A DNA stretch of 18,524 nt from Avimonoglobus sp965151315 (GTDB taxonomy: Bacteria; Bacillota; Clostridia; UBA1381). The position numbers and the translations under genes were made by a program. The stretch's first letter is position 1. Every line of letters begins with the position of its first letter. A model generated the notes under the pieces. That model was given only the letters and a program-made list of their open reading frames with translations, did no database searches and was not told the DNA's origin. The DNA lies in contig CBCTZG010000050.1 in the NCBI GenBank assembly GCA_965151315.1, forward strand, positions 1 to 18,524. The letters run 5' to 3'. This document shows positions 6,115 through 12,282 of the stretch, piece after piece.

Positions 6115-6954
6115 ATGAAAATCATTGCGGATACAGTGCTGGAGCAGTTTCAAGCCTATCTTTACGAGGCGGAAAAAAGCGCGAACACCATAGAAAAATA
6201 TCTGCGTGACGTTAGTTTTTTCCGGCGATGGCTTGCCGGCCGCTTTCTGGATAAACCGGTTGTTATAGAATATAAACAGGCGCTGTGCAAACAATACGCG
6301 CCGGCAAGTGTTAATTCTATGCTGTCATCCCTAAACGCATTTTTTGTATTTATGAATTGGCATGCGTTCAAGGTGAAGACCCTGCGGATCCAAAAGCAGA
6401 TATTTGCAGATCAGGAAAAAGAACTGACCAAGGCAGAATACAACCGGCTGCTGACCGCCGCCCAGGCCCGGAAAAACCAACGGCTGTATTATCTGATGCA
6501 AACGATCGGCAGCACTGGCATCCGGGTTTCAGAGCTGCAATATATTACCTGTGAGGCCATTTTGACAGGACGGGCCGCCATCCGTTGCAAGGGGAAGCTT
6601 CGGCAGGTCTTTTTGCCCAGGCAGCTATGCGGCATGCTGCGGGCCTATGCCAAACGCCAAAAAATACACAGCGGCCCGATTTTTATTTCCAAAAACGGGC
6701 AGCCGTTGGACCGGTCGAATATATGGAAAATGCTGAAACAGATCTGTGAGGCCGCCCATGTATCCAAAGAAAAGGTGTTCCCCCATAATTTCCGGCACTT
6801 GTTTGCCCGAACCTTTTATGCGGTGCAAAAGGATATTGTCCGCCTTGCCGATATCTTAGGGCATACAAATGTAAATACCACGCGGATTTATACCATTGAA
6901 ACCGGGACAATCCATGTCCGGCAGCTGCAAAAACTGGGGCTCCTTCGGTGCTGA
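6115..6954 (+). CDS. Tyrosine recombinase (site-specific integrase/invertase)
   Basis: A 279-residue phage-integrase-family recombinase, XerC/D-like in size, with an N-terminal SAM-like core-binding domain (residues about 8-90) and a C-terminal catalytic domain. The full active site is present: R137 in STGIRVSEL, K159 in CKGKLRQV, H224 and R227 in HNFR, H250 in LGHTNV, and nucleophile Y259 in TTRIYT. A GTG at 6106 opens the same frame, but GAAAGGA (6098-6104) is 10 bases from ATG 6115, which is preferred. There is no excisionase, no phage gene and no tRNA nearby. Instead, inverted sites lie 61 bases past its stop and flank a promoter. That context points to a dedicated DNA invertase rather than chromosome dimer resolution or prophage integration. 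Confidence 0.92.
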   Translation: MKIIADTVLEQFQAYLYEAEKSANTIEKYLRDVSFFRRWLAGRFLDKPVVIEYKQALCKQYAPASVNSMLSSLNAFFVFMNWHAFKVKTLRIQKQIFADQEKELTKAEYNRLLTAAQARKNQRLYYLMQTIGSTGIRVSELQYITCEAILTGRAAIRCKGKLRQVFLPRQLCGMLRAYAKRQKIHSGPIFISKNGQPLDRSNIWKMLKQICEAAHVSKEKVFPHNFRHLFARTFYAVQKDIVRLADILGHTNVNTTRIYTIETGTIHVRQLQKLGLLRC

Positions 6955-6976
6955 TCCAGCGCTTCCGCTGAACAAA

Positions 6977-7001
6977 GCCGGCTTCAATCCGGCGCGTTTT
7001 T
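6977..7001 (+). terminator. Weak terminator after the recombinase gene
   Basis: GCCGG (6977-6981), loop CTTCAAT, CCGGC (6989-6993), then GCG and a T-run. The stem is short. On the minus strand the T-run is poor (TTTGTT), so leftward transcripts from the invertible promoter might run through into the recombinase gene. Confidence 0.6.
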
Positions 7002-7014
7002 GGGAAATTAAAAA

Positions 7015-7038
7015 ACCACATAATAACGATTATGTGGT
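7015..7038. repeat. Inverted recombination site, left copy
   Basis: Near-palindromic 24-mer with arms ACCACATAAT (7015-7024) and ATTATGTGGT (7029-7038) around the asymmetric core AACG (7025-7028). Its reverse complement matches 7236-7259 at 23 of 24 positions. The arm-core-arm design fits a pair of tyrosine recombinase monomers binding each side of the exchange region. Confidence 0.85.
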
Positions 7039-7060
7039 GAAATATTTTATATTTTGATTC

Positions 7061-7089
7061 ATTTTACCATAAAACTTTACATATGTCAA
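7061..7089 (-). promoter_or_regulatory. Strong promoter inside the invertible segment
   Basis: On the minus strand: perfect -35 TTGACA (7089-7084), 17-bp spacer, and -10 TAAAAT (7066-7061) preceded by TGG, an extended -10. Predicted start near 7054, firing leftward through the 7015-7038 site toward the recombinase 3' end. Confidence 0.8.
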
Positions 7090-7137
7090 CTAAACGTCCG
7101 GATATCTTTCAGTACTTTTATTATGTGGTTCTCTATG

Positions 7138-7193
7138 ACGTTTTTTTCAGTGCGCGAAAAAAAGACAGGGCTGCAGTCCTTACTGAAAAACGT
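7138..7193. repeat. Imperfect inverted repeat within the invertible segment
   Basis: ACG-T7-CAGT (7138-7151) pairs with ACTG-A5-CGT (7182-7193) apart from two extra T. It sits 50 to 105 bases upstream of the strong promoter and would stay upstream after inversion. It could be a regulator or host-factor site, or insulate the promoter. Confidence 0.5.
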
Positions 7194-7235
7194 TCTGCTC
7201 TTTGGTCGAAATTCCAATACTGTTCTATAGCTGTT

Positions 7236-7259
7236 ACCACATAATCGTTATGATGTGGT
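7236..7259. repeat. Inverted recombination site, right copy
   Basis: Arms ACCACATAAT (7236-7245) and ATGATGTGGT (7250-7259) with core CGTT (7246-7249). The core is the exact reverse complement of the AACG core at 7025-7028. The single difference from the left copy is at 7252. Opposed asymmetric cores predict inversion, not excision, of the DNA between them. Confidence 0.85.
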
Positions 7260-7261
7260 AA

Positions 7262-7507
7262 TTGGAAAGTGGTGTATTCTTTATACTAAAAAATTTATTA
7301 GATGATCTGGCAGCCGCTTTAGGGCTGGATTATCTTTCCGACTTGCACCGTCCGGAGCACCGCACCGATGTCCTAGCCGCGTTAAAGGGTTTTATCCCGG
7401 CGGATTACCCGATTGCCCAGTGGAATGACGCCCTTTGTTATATTTTCGACAAACCAGTCGCACTTTCAGCCGCCCGGCAAATTGCCGCTTACTTGGACCA
7501 GCTTTAA
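7262..7507 (+). CDS. Small protein of unknown function behind the invertible promoter
   Basis: An 81-codon frame with good coding character (mixed helical segments, no low complexity), containing LDDLAAALGLDYLSDLH and DYPIAQWNDALCYIF, probably a small soluble helical protein. I do not recognise the family. The frame is closed by TAA at 7259-7261, overlapping the last base of the right recombination site, so it must start at TTG 7262 or later. No ATG or GTG start exists in the region before LKNLLDDL, and there is no good SD before the TTG. AAAGTGGTG (7266-7274) looks like a weak SD, 8 bases before an ATA. The start is therefore uncertain. It is a single gene between the switch and a strong terminator, so it is the obvious target of the switch. 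Confidence 0.65.
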   Translation: MESGVFFILKNLLDDLAAALGLDYLSDLHRPEHRTDVLAALKGFIPADYPIAQWNDALCYIFDKPVALSAARQIAAYLDQL

Positions 7508-7514
7508 AAAAACC

Positions 7515-7560
7515 AGCCGCCGCTGTTATAAAAACAGCAGCGGCTTTTGATTATTTTTTA
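7515..7560. terminator. Bidirectional terminator between the small gene and glucokinase
   Basis: A 13-bp stem with one mismatch (7515-7527 with 7533-7545) and a 5-base loop. T-rich tails lie on both strands (TTTTGATTATTTTTT on plus, GGTTTTTTT on minus). It ends two convergent genes. Confidence 0.85.
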
Positions 7561-8505
7561 TTTTGCAAACGCCTTGCCTGCCATGGCCGCACCTATAATC
7601 CCAGCATCGTTAAAGAGCTTGGCGATTTTCAGTTCCGTTTTTTTCAAATACCGGTTATATCCGTATTTTTCCACATACTCCCGGATGGGGTTTAAAAGGT
7701 AATCCCCTTCTTTGCTAATCCCCCCGCCAATCACCAGCTCCTCCGGCTGGAAAATATTGATCATACTCAGAATACCGGCCGCCACGTAGATGATATACTG
7801 ATCAACCACGGCCTTCCCCGCCGCGTCGCCCTGCTTTGCAGCGTCAAATGCCGTCCGGCCATTTACTTTGCCCTGCTCAGCGGCGATTTTATGCATTATG
7901 CTCTGGGGATTTTGATCCATGGCCTCCTTTGTCTGCCGGATCAGTGCCGTTACAGAGGCATAGGCCTCCCAACAACCGGGATTGCCGCAGGTACACATTT
8001 CCCCGCCCTGCACCAGCGTCATATGGCCCAGTTCGCCGCCGGCGCCGTTGAAACCGCTGTATATTTTCTTGTCAATAATAATCCCGCCGCCGACACCTGT
8101 CCCCAGGGTAATAAATACGAAATCCTTAACCTTTCCGCCGTTTACAATATATTCGCCGTAGGCCGCGGCATTGGCGTCATTTTCGATCCGCACGGGCTTG
8201 TCAAAATAAGTTTTCAGTTCCTCCGCCATAGGCACATGATGCATATTCAGGTTATTGGCATACGCGACCACGCCGTTTTCGCTCTCAATTGAACCTGGGC
8301 TTCCGATCCCAATGGACACGACATCATCCATTGTTTTTCCCGCCTCCCGGGCGACCTGCTGACATAAAGCAGCCATATCCTTTACGATGGCTTTGTATCC
8401 CCGTTCCGGATCCGTGGGCAGAGAAGCCTTCGCCAAAATCTGCAGTTTCTCATCTACGAGCCCAACCGCAATGTTTGTCCCGCCTAAGTCAATTCCAATA
8501 TACAT
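7558..8505 (-). CDS. glcK: ROK-family glucokinase
   Basis: A cytosolic kinase phosphorylating glucose to glucose-6-phosphate with ATP, the usual route when glucose arrives without PTS phosphorylation. The 315-residue product has the actin-like phosphate loop DLGGTN (6-11), catalytic Asp D110 in ENDANAAAYGE, the sugar/phosphate loop LGTGVGGGII (134-143), and the ROK zinc signature: H161, C171, C173 and C178 in H-x9-CxCxxxxC. There is no N-terminal winged helix, so it is an enzyme rather than an NagC/XylR-type repressor. SD GGAGG precedes the ATG by 8 bases. It is monocistronic: own consensus promoter at 8542-8570 and shared terminator at 7515-7560. Substrate could extend to mannose or other hexoses, as ROK kinases vary. 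Confidence 0.9.
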   Translation of the reverse strand: MYIGIDLGGTNIAVGLVDEKLQILAKASLPTDPERGYKAIVKDMAALCQQVAREAGKTMDDVVSIGIGSPGSIESENGVVAYANNLNMHHVPMAEELKTYFDKPVRIENDANAAAYGEYIVNGGKVKDFVFITLGTGVGGGIIIDKKIYSGFNGAGGELGHMTLVQGGEMCTCGNPGCWEAYASVTALIRQTKEAMDQNPQSIMHKIAAEQGKVNGRTAFDAAKQGDAAGKAVVDQYIIYVAAGILSMINIFQPEELVIGGGISKEGDYLLNPIREYVEKYGYNRYLKKTELKIAKLFNDAGIIGAAMAGKAFAK

Positions 8506-8541
8506 ACTTTATCCTCCATTTAAATTTCAGCTCTATAGCTT

Positions 8542-8570
8542 ATTATAGACAAATATTACCGGGATGTCAA
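8542..8570 (-). promoter_or_regulatory. Consensus promoter of the glucokinase gene
   Basis: On the minus strand: perfect TTGACA (8570-8565), 17-bp spacer and perfect TATAAT (8547-8542), about 37 bases before the ATG. A full match suggests high constitutive expression. Confidence 0.85.
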
Positions 8571-8603
8571 CCACAAAGCCGGGAAAAGTTAATTTTCCAC
8601 GCG

Positions 8604-8636
8604 AAAAGCCGCCGTAAGGGGAGCACGGCGGCTTTT
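8604..8636. terminator. Terminator after the alcohol dehydrogenase gene
   Basis: A perfect 12-bp stem (8604-8615 with 8625-8636) around a 9-base loop. The arms end in AAAA/TTTT, so it can act on either strand; it lies 31 bases after the minus-strand stop at 8668. Confidence 0.85.
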
Positions 8637-8667
8637 CAAAGAGGGGAAATATAACAAGTAATGAACC

Positions 8668-9840
8668 TTAGAAATTAACCTCGGTTCCGTAGTAAACACA
8701 GTTCAAAAGCTTTTCCATCTCAGCCGGTGTAATTGGCCGGGGGTTGGAGCCTGTGCAGGCATCGCCTACAGCCAGCTCAGCAATCTTTGAAACCTTTTCC
8801 TTAAACTCAGCTTCCTGGATTCCAAATTCCTGCAAAGTGGCCGGGATGCCCAGCTTCTGGTTGTATTCCCGGATTTTCTGGCAAAGCTTGTCAACACATT
8901 CCGCGTCAGTACCGTCAATGCCTACATACCGGGCAATATCCGCATACCGCTTCTGGGCTGCCTTCTCGTTAAACTTAATTACATAGGGCAGATAAATGGC
9001 GTTTGCGCAGCCATGGGGTACATGGCCATTAGAGAACGCGGCGCCAGTCTTGTGCGCCATAGAGTGCACAATCCCCAGCAGCGCGTTTGTAAACGCCTGG
9101 CCAGCCAGACACTGCGCATAATGCATCTGCTCTCTGGCTTTCATGTCGCCTTCATAAGAAGCCGGCAGATATTCAAATACCATGGAAATCGCCTTTAAGG
9201 CCAGCGGATCGGTAAACGGGGAATTCAGGGTAGACACATATGCCTCAATGGCATGAGTCAGCGCGTCCATACCGGTATGGGCCGTCAGCTTCGGCGGCAT
9301 GGTTTCCGCCAGCTCCGGATCTACGATCGCAATATCCGGCGTAATATTAAAGTCCGCTAACGGATATTTAACGCCTTTTTCATAGTCGGTAATTACGGAG
9401 AACGCCGTTACCTCTGTAGCTGTTCCAGAGGTTGATGGAATGGCAATGAACTTTGCCTTTTTCCGCAGCTTCGGGAAAGAGAACGGCTGGATGATCTCCT
9501 CAAAGGTCGTATCCGGATATTCATAGAATACCCACATTGCTTTTGCTGCGTCGATCGGGGAGCCGCCGCCCATGGAAATGATCCAGTCCGGCTCAAATTC
9601 CCGCATCATCGCCGCGCCCTTCATCACTGTTTCGACGGAGGGGTCGGGCTCTACATTTTCAAACAGCCGGACCTCGATCCCAGCCTCTTTCAAATAGCCA
9701 CAGGCTTTATCCACAAAGCCAAACCGCTTCATAGAGCCGCCGCCCAAAACCAATACAGCCCGTTTGCCTTCCAGGTTTTTCAAAAACTCCAAGGCACCTT
9801 TTCCATAATACATATCCCGGGGTAAAGTAAATCGCATCAT
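8668..9840 (-). CDS. Iron-containing alcohol dehydrogenase
   Basis: A group III (Fe-type) NAD(P)H-dependent alcohol dehydrogenase of 390 residues. It probably reduces aldehydes to alcohols in fermentation; the exact substrate (ethanol, butanol, diol) cannot be read from the sequence. The dinucleotide loop is GGGSPID (91-97), followed by the PSTSGTATEVT segment. Metal ligands are visible in the family pattern: D192 and H196 in GMDALTHAIEAYVS, H259/H263 in GIVHSMAHK, and H276 in VPHGCANA. The HSMAHK-to-PHG spacing is three residues longer than in AdhE/FucO. AGGAGG lies 10 bases before the first of two adjacent ATGs. The LysR gene lies upstream on the same strand; the 134-base gap carries promoter and operator-like sequences. 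Confidence 0.92.
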   Translation of the reverse strand: MMRFTLPRDMYYGKGALEFLKNLEGKRAVLVLGGGSMKRFGFVDKACGYLKEAGIEVRLFENVEPDPSVETVMKGAAMMREFEPDWIISMGGGSPIDAAKAMWVFYEYPDTTFEEIIQPFSFPKLRKKAKFIAIPSTSGTATEVTAFSVITDYEKGVKYPLADFNITPDIAIVDPELAETMPPKLTAHTGMDALTHAIEAYVSTLNSPFTDPLALKAISMVFEYLPASYEGDMKAREQMHYAQCLAGQAFTNALLGIVHSMAHKTGAAFSNGHVPHGCANAIYLPYVIKFNEKAAQKRYADIARYVGIDGTDAECVDKLCQKIREYNQKLGIPATLQEFGIQEAEFKEKVSKIAELAVGDACTGSNPRPITPAEMEKLLNCVYYGTEVNF

Positions 9841-9893
9841 GATTGTTGAACCTCCTGTTTATTTTGACAGCCAAAGCCGCAGCGGCTCCGGCC

Positions 9894-9911
9894 TTGATAT
9901 TTTTTTATCAA
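9894..9911. promoter_or_regulatory. Rex-like operator at the alcohol dehydrogenase start site
   Basis: TTGATA (9894-9899), six T, TATCAA (9906-9911), an 18-bp palindrome across the predicted transcript start. The redox repressor Rex binds TTGTTA-N6-TAACAA-type sites at fermentation genes in Clostridia; this site has the same length, with one symmetrical change per arm. Binding by Rex is an inference. Confidence 0.45.
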
Positions 9912-9913
9912 TC

Positions 9914-9964
9914 ATAGTATACCCCAAAATTTACAAAAAATGTAGTCTTAAAAATAGCATACCC
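9914..9964 (-). promoter_or_regulatory. Weak promoter with direct repeats before the dehydrogenase gene
   Basis: A -10 TATACT (9921-9916) has only a poor -35 (TACATT, 9944-9939), suggesting activator dependence. Two copies of ATAGyATACCC (9914-9924 and 9954-9964, 10/11 identical) are exactly 40 bp apart. One overlaps the -10 and the other sits at about -45 to -55, where an activator could bind. The LysR product encoded next door is a candidate. Confidence 0.5.
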
Positions 9965-9974
9965 ATATATTGAT

Positions 9975-10925
9975 TTATTCATACAGCTTAGAAAGCTTTT
10001 CCTTAACGCTGAACACCTCGTTGAAAAACAGCATATCTAATTCATTAAACTTATAACCCTTCGGAAAGATTACCACGTCCTGATAAAGCGCCGTTTCCTC
10101 CGCGCATTTTTTCTGTACCAGGCCATAGCGGTCCAGCTGCTCCTGGGTTACCGGGGACACCCACATATATGTCCGCTTGGATCGGCTTAATAGGTCAAAC
10201 TGGCTGCCTCGCTCGTATACATAGATCTTGGAATTTTCGATTTTTTCCGCAGGCCGCTCCGGCGTCCTTTGCCGGGAATTGGGCGTAGTCAGGTCGCCGT
10301 GGGCAACCTCGATATAGTCGGCAAGAACCTTGTGGGTAATTTTTTCACACTGGGCCAGGGGACTGTTTCTGGCGCATAGGATTACATATCTGTACTCCCA
10401 GATCAGCTTCGACTCTAAATTCTTTTCCGCCAGAAGCTGCCGGAAGTTCTCCGCGTACTTTACCCCATACCGGATAATCCCCAAATTATAGTGGGAATCC
10501 AAAATATTGTCGATGGCCTGCATAGAGTTGGTCTCCCGGAAATCCATCTCATAAATCCGGTCTGGGGGAAGCTTATTGATAAAATTCGTAAACGCGTAGG
10601 CAATATAGCTTGCCCGGGGCACGGAAATATTCAGCTTAGGAACCTCCCGCTCCCGCGGCGTATAAAGCTTTTCCAGCTCCGCCAGCTGATCCAGAATCGA
10701 CCGGGCAAACTCCAAAAACTCTTTTCCCTTTTCCGTGACCTGCACTCCTTTGGGGCTCCGTTCAAAAATCTGAATTCCAACCGTAGATTCCAGTTCCCGG
10801 ATGGCCTTGCTCAAATTGGGCTGCCCCATATACAGCGCTTCCGCCGCCTGCCGGATGGATCCCCGCTTCGCCACCTCCGCCGCATACCGGAGGTGCATAA
10901 TGCTCAAATTATTTAAACTGTTCAT
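9975..10925 (-). CDS. LysR-family transcriptional regulator
   Basis: A 316-residue DNA-binding regulator. The N-terminal winged helix-turn-helix (residues about 8-66) is classic: LRYAAEVAKRGSIRQAAEALYMGQPNLSKAIRELE, then the wing IFERSPKGVQVTEKG. A linker helix and a substrate-binding-like effector domain (about 95-300) follow. The effector is not predictable. AAAGGA lies 10 bases before the ATG at 10925. It is upstream of, and co-oriented with, the alcohol dehydrogenase gene, with no terminator between them. It may control that gene and may be partly co-transcribed with it. It has an unusually strong promoter for a regulator, overlapped by an AT palindrome. Confidence 0.9.
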   Translation of the reverse strand: MNSLNNLSIMHLRYAAEVAKRGSIRQAAEALYMGQPNLSKAIRELESTVGIQIFERSPKGVQVTEKGKEFLEFARSILDQLAELEKLYTPREREVPKLNISVPRASYIAYAFTNFINKLPPDRIYEMDFRETNSMQAIDNILDSHYNLGIIRYGVKYAENFRQLLAEKNLESKLIWEYRYVILCARNSPLAQCEKITHKVLADYIEVAHGDLTTPNSRQRTPERPAEKIENSKIYVYERGSQFDLLSRSKRTYMWVSPVTQEQLDRYGLVQKKCAEETALYQDVVIFPKGYKFNELDMLFFNEVFSVKEKLSKLYE

Positions 10926-10969
10926 ACGCTGCCATTCCTTTCTGTCTGATTTCCCTTTTGAACATACGT

Positions 10970-11007
10970 TATATAAAAATTATATAGCATTGAAAAATCA
11001 TTGTCAA
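10970..11007 (-). promoter_or_regulatory. Consensus promoter of the LysR gene with palindromic -10 region
   Basis: On the minus strand: perfect TTGACA (11007-11002), 17-bp spacer and perfect TATAAT (10984-10979). The -10 is embedded in TATATAA-AAA-TTATATA (10970-10986), an inverted repeat that could be an autoregulatory site or may reflect AT-richness only. Confidence 0.75.
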
Positions 11008-11077
11008 CAAATCTGACAGCAATTCGGATAAAATTGGTAATAATACCAGTTTTCCGCTCCCATTGTGTTGCGTTTTT
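11008..11077. other. Gap between the DHHW operon end and the LysR promoter
   Basis: Contains only a weak hairpin, TGGTA-ATAA-TACCA (about 11035-11048), followed on the minus strand by ATTTTA. It may be a poor terminator for the operon ending at 11078; no stronger one was seen. Confidence 0.4.
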
Positions 11078-12271
11078 TTACCTTGTCCCGAGTTCCCGGA
11101 TATCTTGGATCACATCGGGGAACGTGGTAGACAGGGTATAGTTCATAATCAGCACATCCTCCGGCCCGTACTGGTCTAAGATCGTTTCGATGCCCTCCCG
11201 ATAGCTCCGGGGATCGACCAAAAGGATATGCTCGTAATATTCCGTCAGCCAAGGCGCAAACGCGTTTGCGTACGAATCCTTAACGATCAGGATACTCCTT
11301 CCGTTTTTCGTCTCGGTGGGGATATCCAGCAGAGAATGGTCGCCGCAAAGGAATACCTTATAGCTGGCCTGCTCCCCTTCCGCCGGCGTCCAGTAAAGCT
11401 TTGCCCCATACTCCACTGGGCTGCCGTCATCCAGATATCCAAAGGCCTGGGCGGAGAGATTCTCGCCCTTGGTATAATATTCAATGGTATCCGGCGCTAT
11501 GTCCGGCTTCCCAGCCTGCTGATACAAAGTACCAAAAAAGTTGGGATAGCTGTTTTTTTCATAACTGGACAGCGCCGGCGGCGTCTCGCCCTGGGCCTCT
11601 AAAAACGCGTTAAACGCCCAGAAGGCCCCCAGCTGGGTCCAGTGATGATCCGTCCGGAAATAGATATATTCATCCTGGTGCGCCGCCATGGCGCTGTAGG
11701 CGTCCACGGTTTTAATCCGTTCGTCTGCCTTCCCGTAAATATATTGGATCGCCGCCTGCTGGCTGTCCCCTACGCTTTGATACAGGGGCTCTTCAAATTC
11801 GATCTGCGTTGGGACCAGCATGACATACAGATTAACATCCGCTGGCAGCGCCTGGGCGTAGTCGTTCAGCGTTTCGATATACGCGTCTGCCGCCGCCTGA
11901 TCAAATTCAAAAACCTCTTCGATTTTCTCTTTCCGCACCAAAAGCTTTTTCTTCTCCCCGGTATCTCCAGTGCCTAAATCCTTGTTGACCTCCATGATTT
12001 TCCCCAGTCCCAGATCTATCCCTTTGGCCGTAGTAAACGCTGCCGACTGGGATGTAAAAAAGGAGCGGAATCCAACACTGTCCGCCAAATAGTTTTCAAA
12101 ATTCCGGCTGAATTCACCGCTGAAAAAGCTTTCCCGGGTCAGCGCCGGGAATTCTGCCCGCGTCCGGTTTTCCTCCAAAATACTTTCCTCGTCTGCCGGG
12201 ATCACAATGCCCACAACAAATGCAGCGGCCAACGACAGCAAAAATACGATGATATTGATTTTAGCCCGCAT
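11078..12271 (-). CDS. DHHW-family (AlgX/AlgJ-like) surface acylation protein, last gene
   Basis: A 397-residue protein anchored or secreted through an N-terminal hydrophobic segment (residues about 5-25). The central TDHHWT (207-212) and the later IVKDSYANAF with S333 match the Asp-His and Ser positions of AlgJ/AlgX-like SGNH-type acetyltransferases. These proteins work outside the membrane with an MBOAT partner to place acyl groups on a polysaccharide. The extracellular part resembles PF14286 (DHHW). GGAGGGG lies 5 to 6 bases before the ATG. The gap to the upstream MBOAT gene is 11 bases, so they are co-transcribed. The glycan acceptor is unknown. Confidence 0.82.
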   Translation of the reverse strand: MRAKINIIVFLLSLAAAFVVGIVIPADEESILEENRTRAEFPALTRESFFSGEFSRNFENYLADSVGFRSFFTSQSAAFTTAKGIDLGLGKIMEVNKDLGTGDTGEKKKLLVRKEKIEEVFEFDQAAADAYIETLNDYAQALPADVNLYVMLVPTQIEFEEPLYQSVGDSQQAAIQYIYGKADERIKTVDAYSAMAAHQDEYIYFRTDHHWTQLGAFWAFNAFLEAQGETPPALSSYEKNSYPNFFGTLYQQAGKPDIAPDTIEYYTKGENLSAQAFGYLDDGSPVEYGAKLYWTPAEGEQASYKVFLCGDHSLLDIPTETKNGRSILIVKDSYANAFAPWLTEYYEHILLVDPRSYREGIETILDQYGPEDVLIMNYTLSTTFPDVIQDIRELGTR

Positions 12272-12282
12272 GATGACCCCTC

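Larger units (their letters stand above)
7039..7235. mobile_element. Predicted invertible promoter segment (197 bp)
   Basis: AT-rich DNA bounded by the inverted sites at 7015-7038 and 7236-7259. It holds one strong promoter on the minus strand, a 10-base single arm identical to the site arm (7120-7129), and an imperfect inverted repeat (7138-7151 / 7182-7193). Inverting the segment would move the promoter -35/-10 to about 7185-7213 on the plus strand, with transcription starting near 7220, 42 bases before the small gene at 7262. In the order given, the strong promoter faces the recombinase 3' end, so the small gene should be OFF or weakly expressed. Inversion itself is inferred. Confidence 0.75.

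Noticed and set aside
6115..6954. Recombinase as a prophage or integrative-element integrase, or as the chromosomal XerC/XerD
   Set aside because: No phage, conjugation or excisionase genes, no tRNA target and no dif-like role are visible; the inverted sites with a promoter between them fit an invertase better. A decayed element cannot be fully excluded.
7015..7038. Reading the left inverted site as a rho-independent terminator
   Set aside because: The stem is AT-rich, has no T-tract directly after it, and an inverted near-copy lies 197 bp away, which a terminator would not explain.
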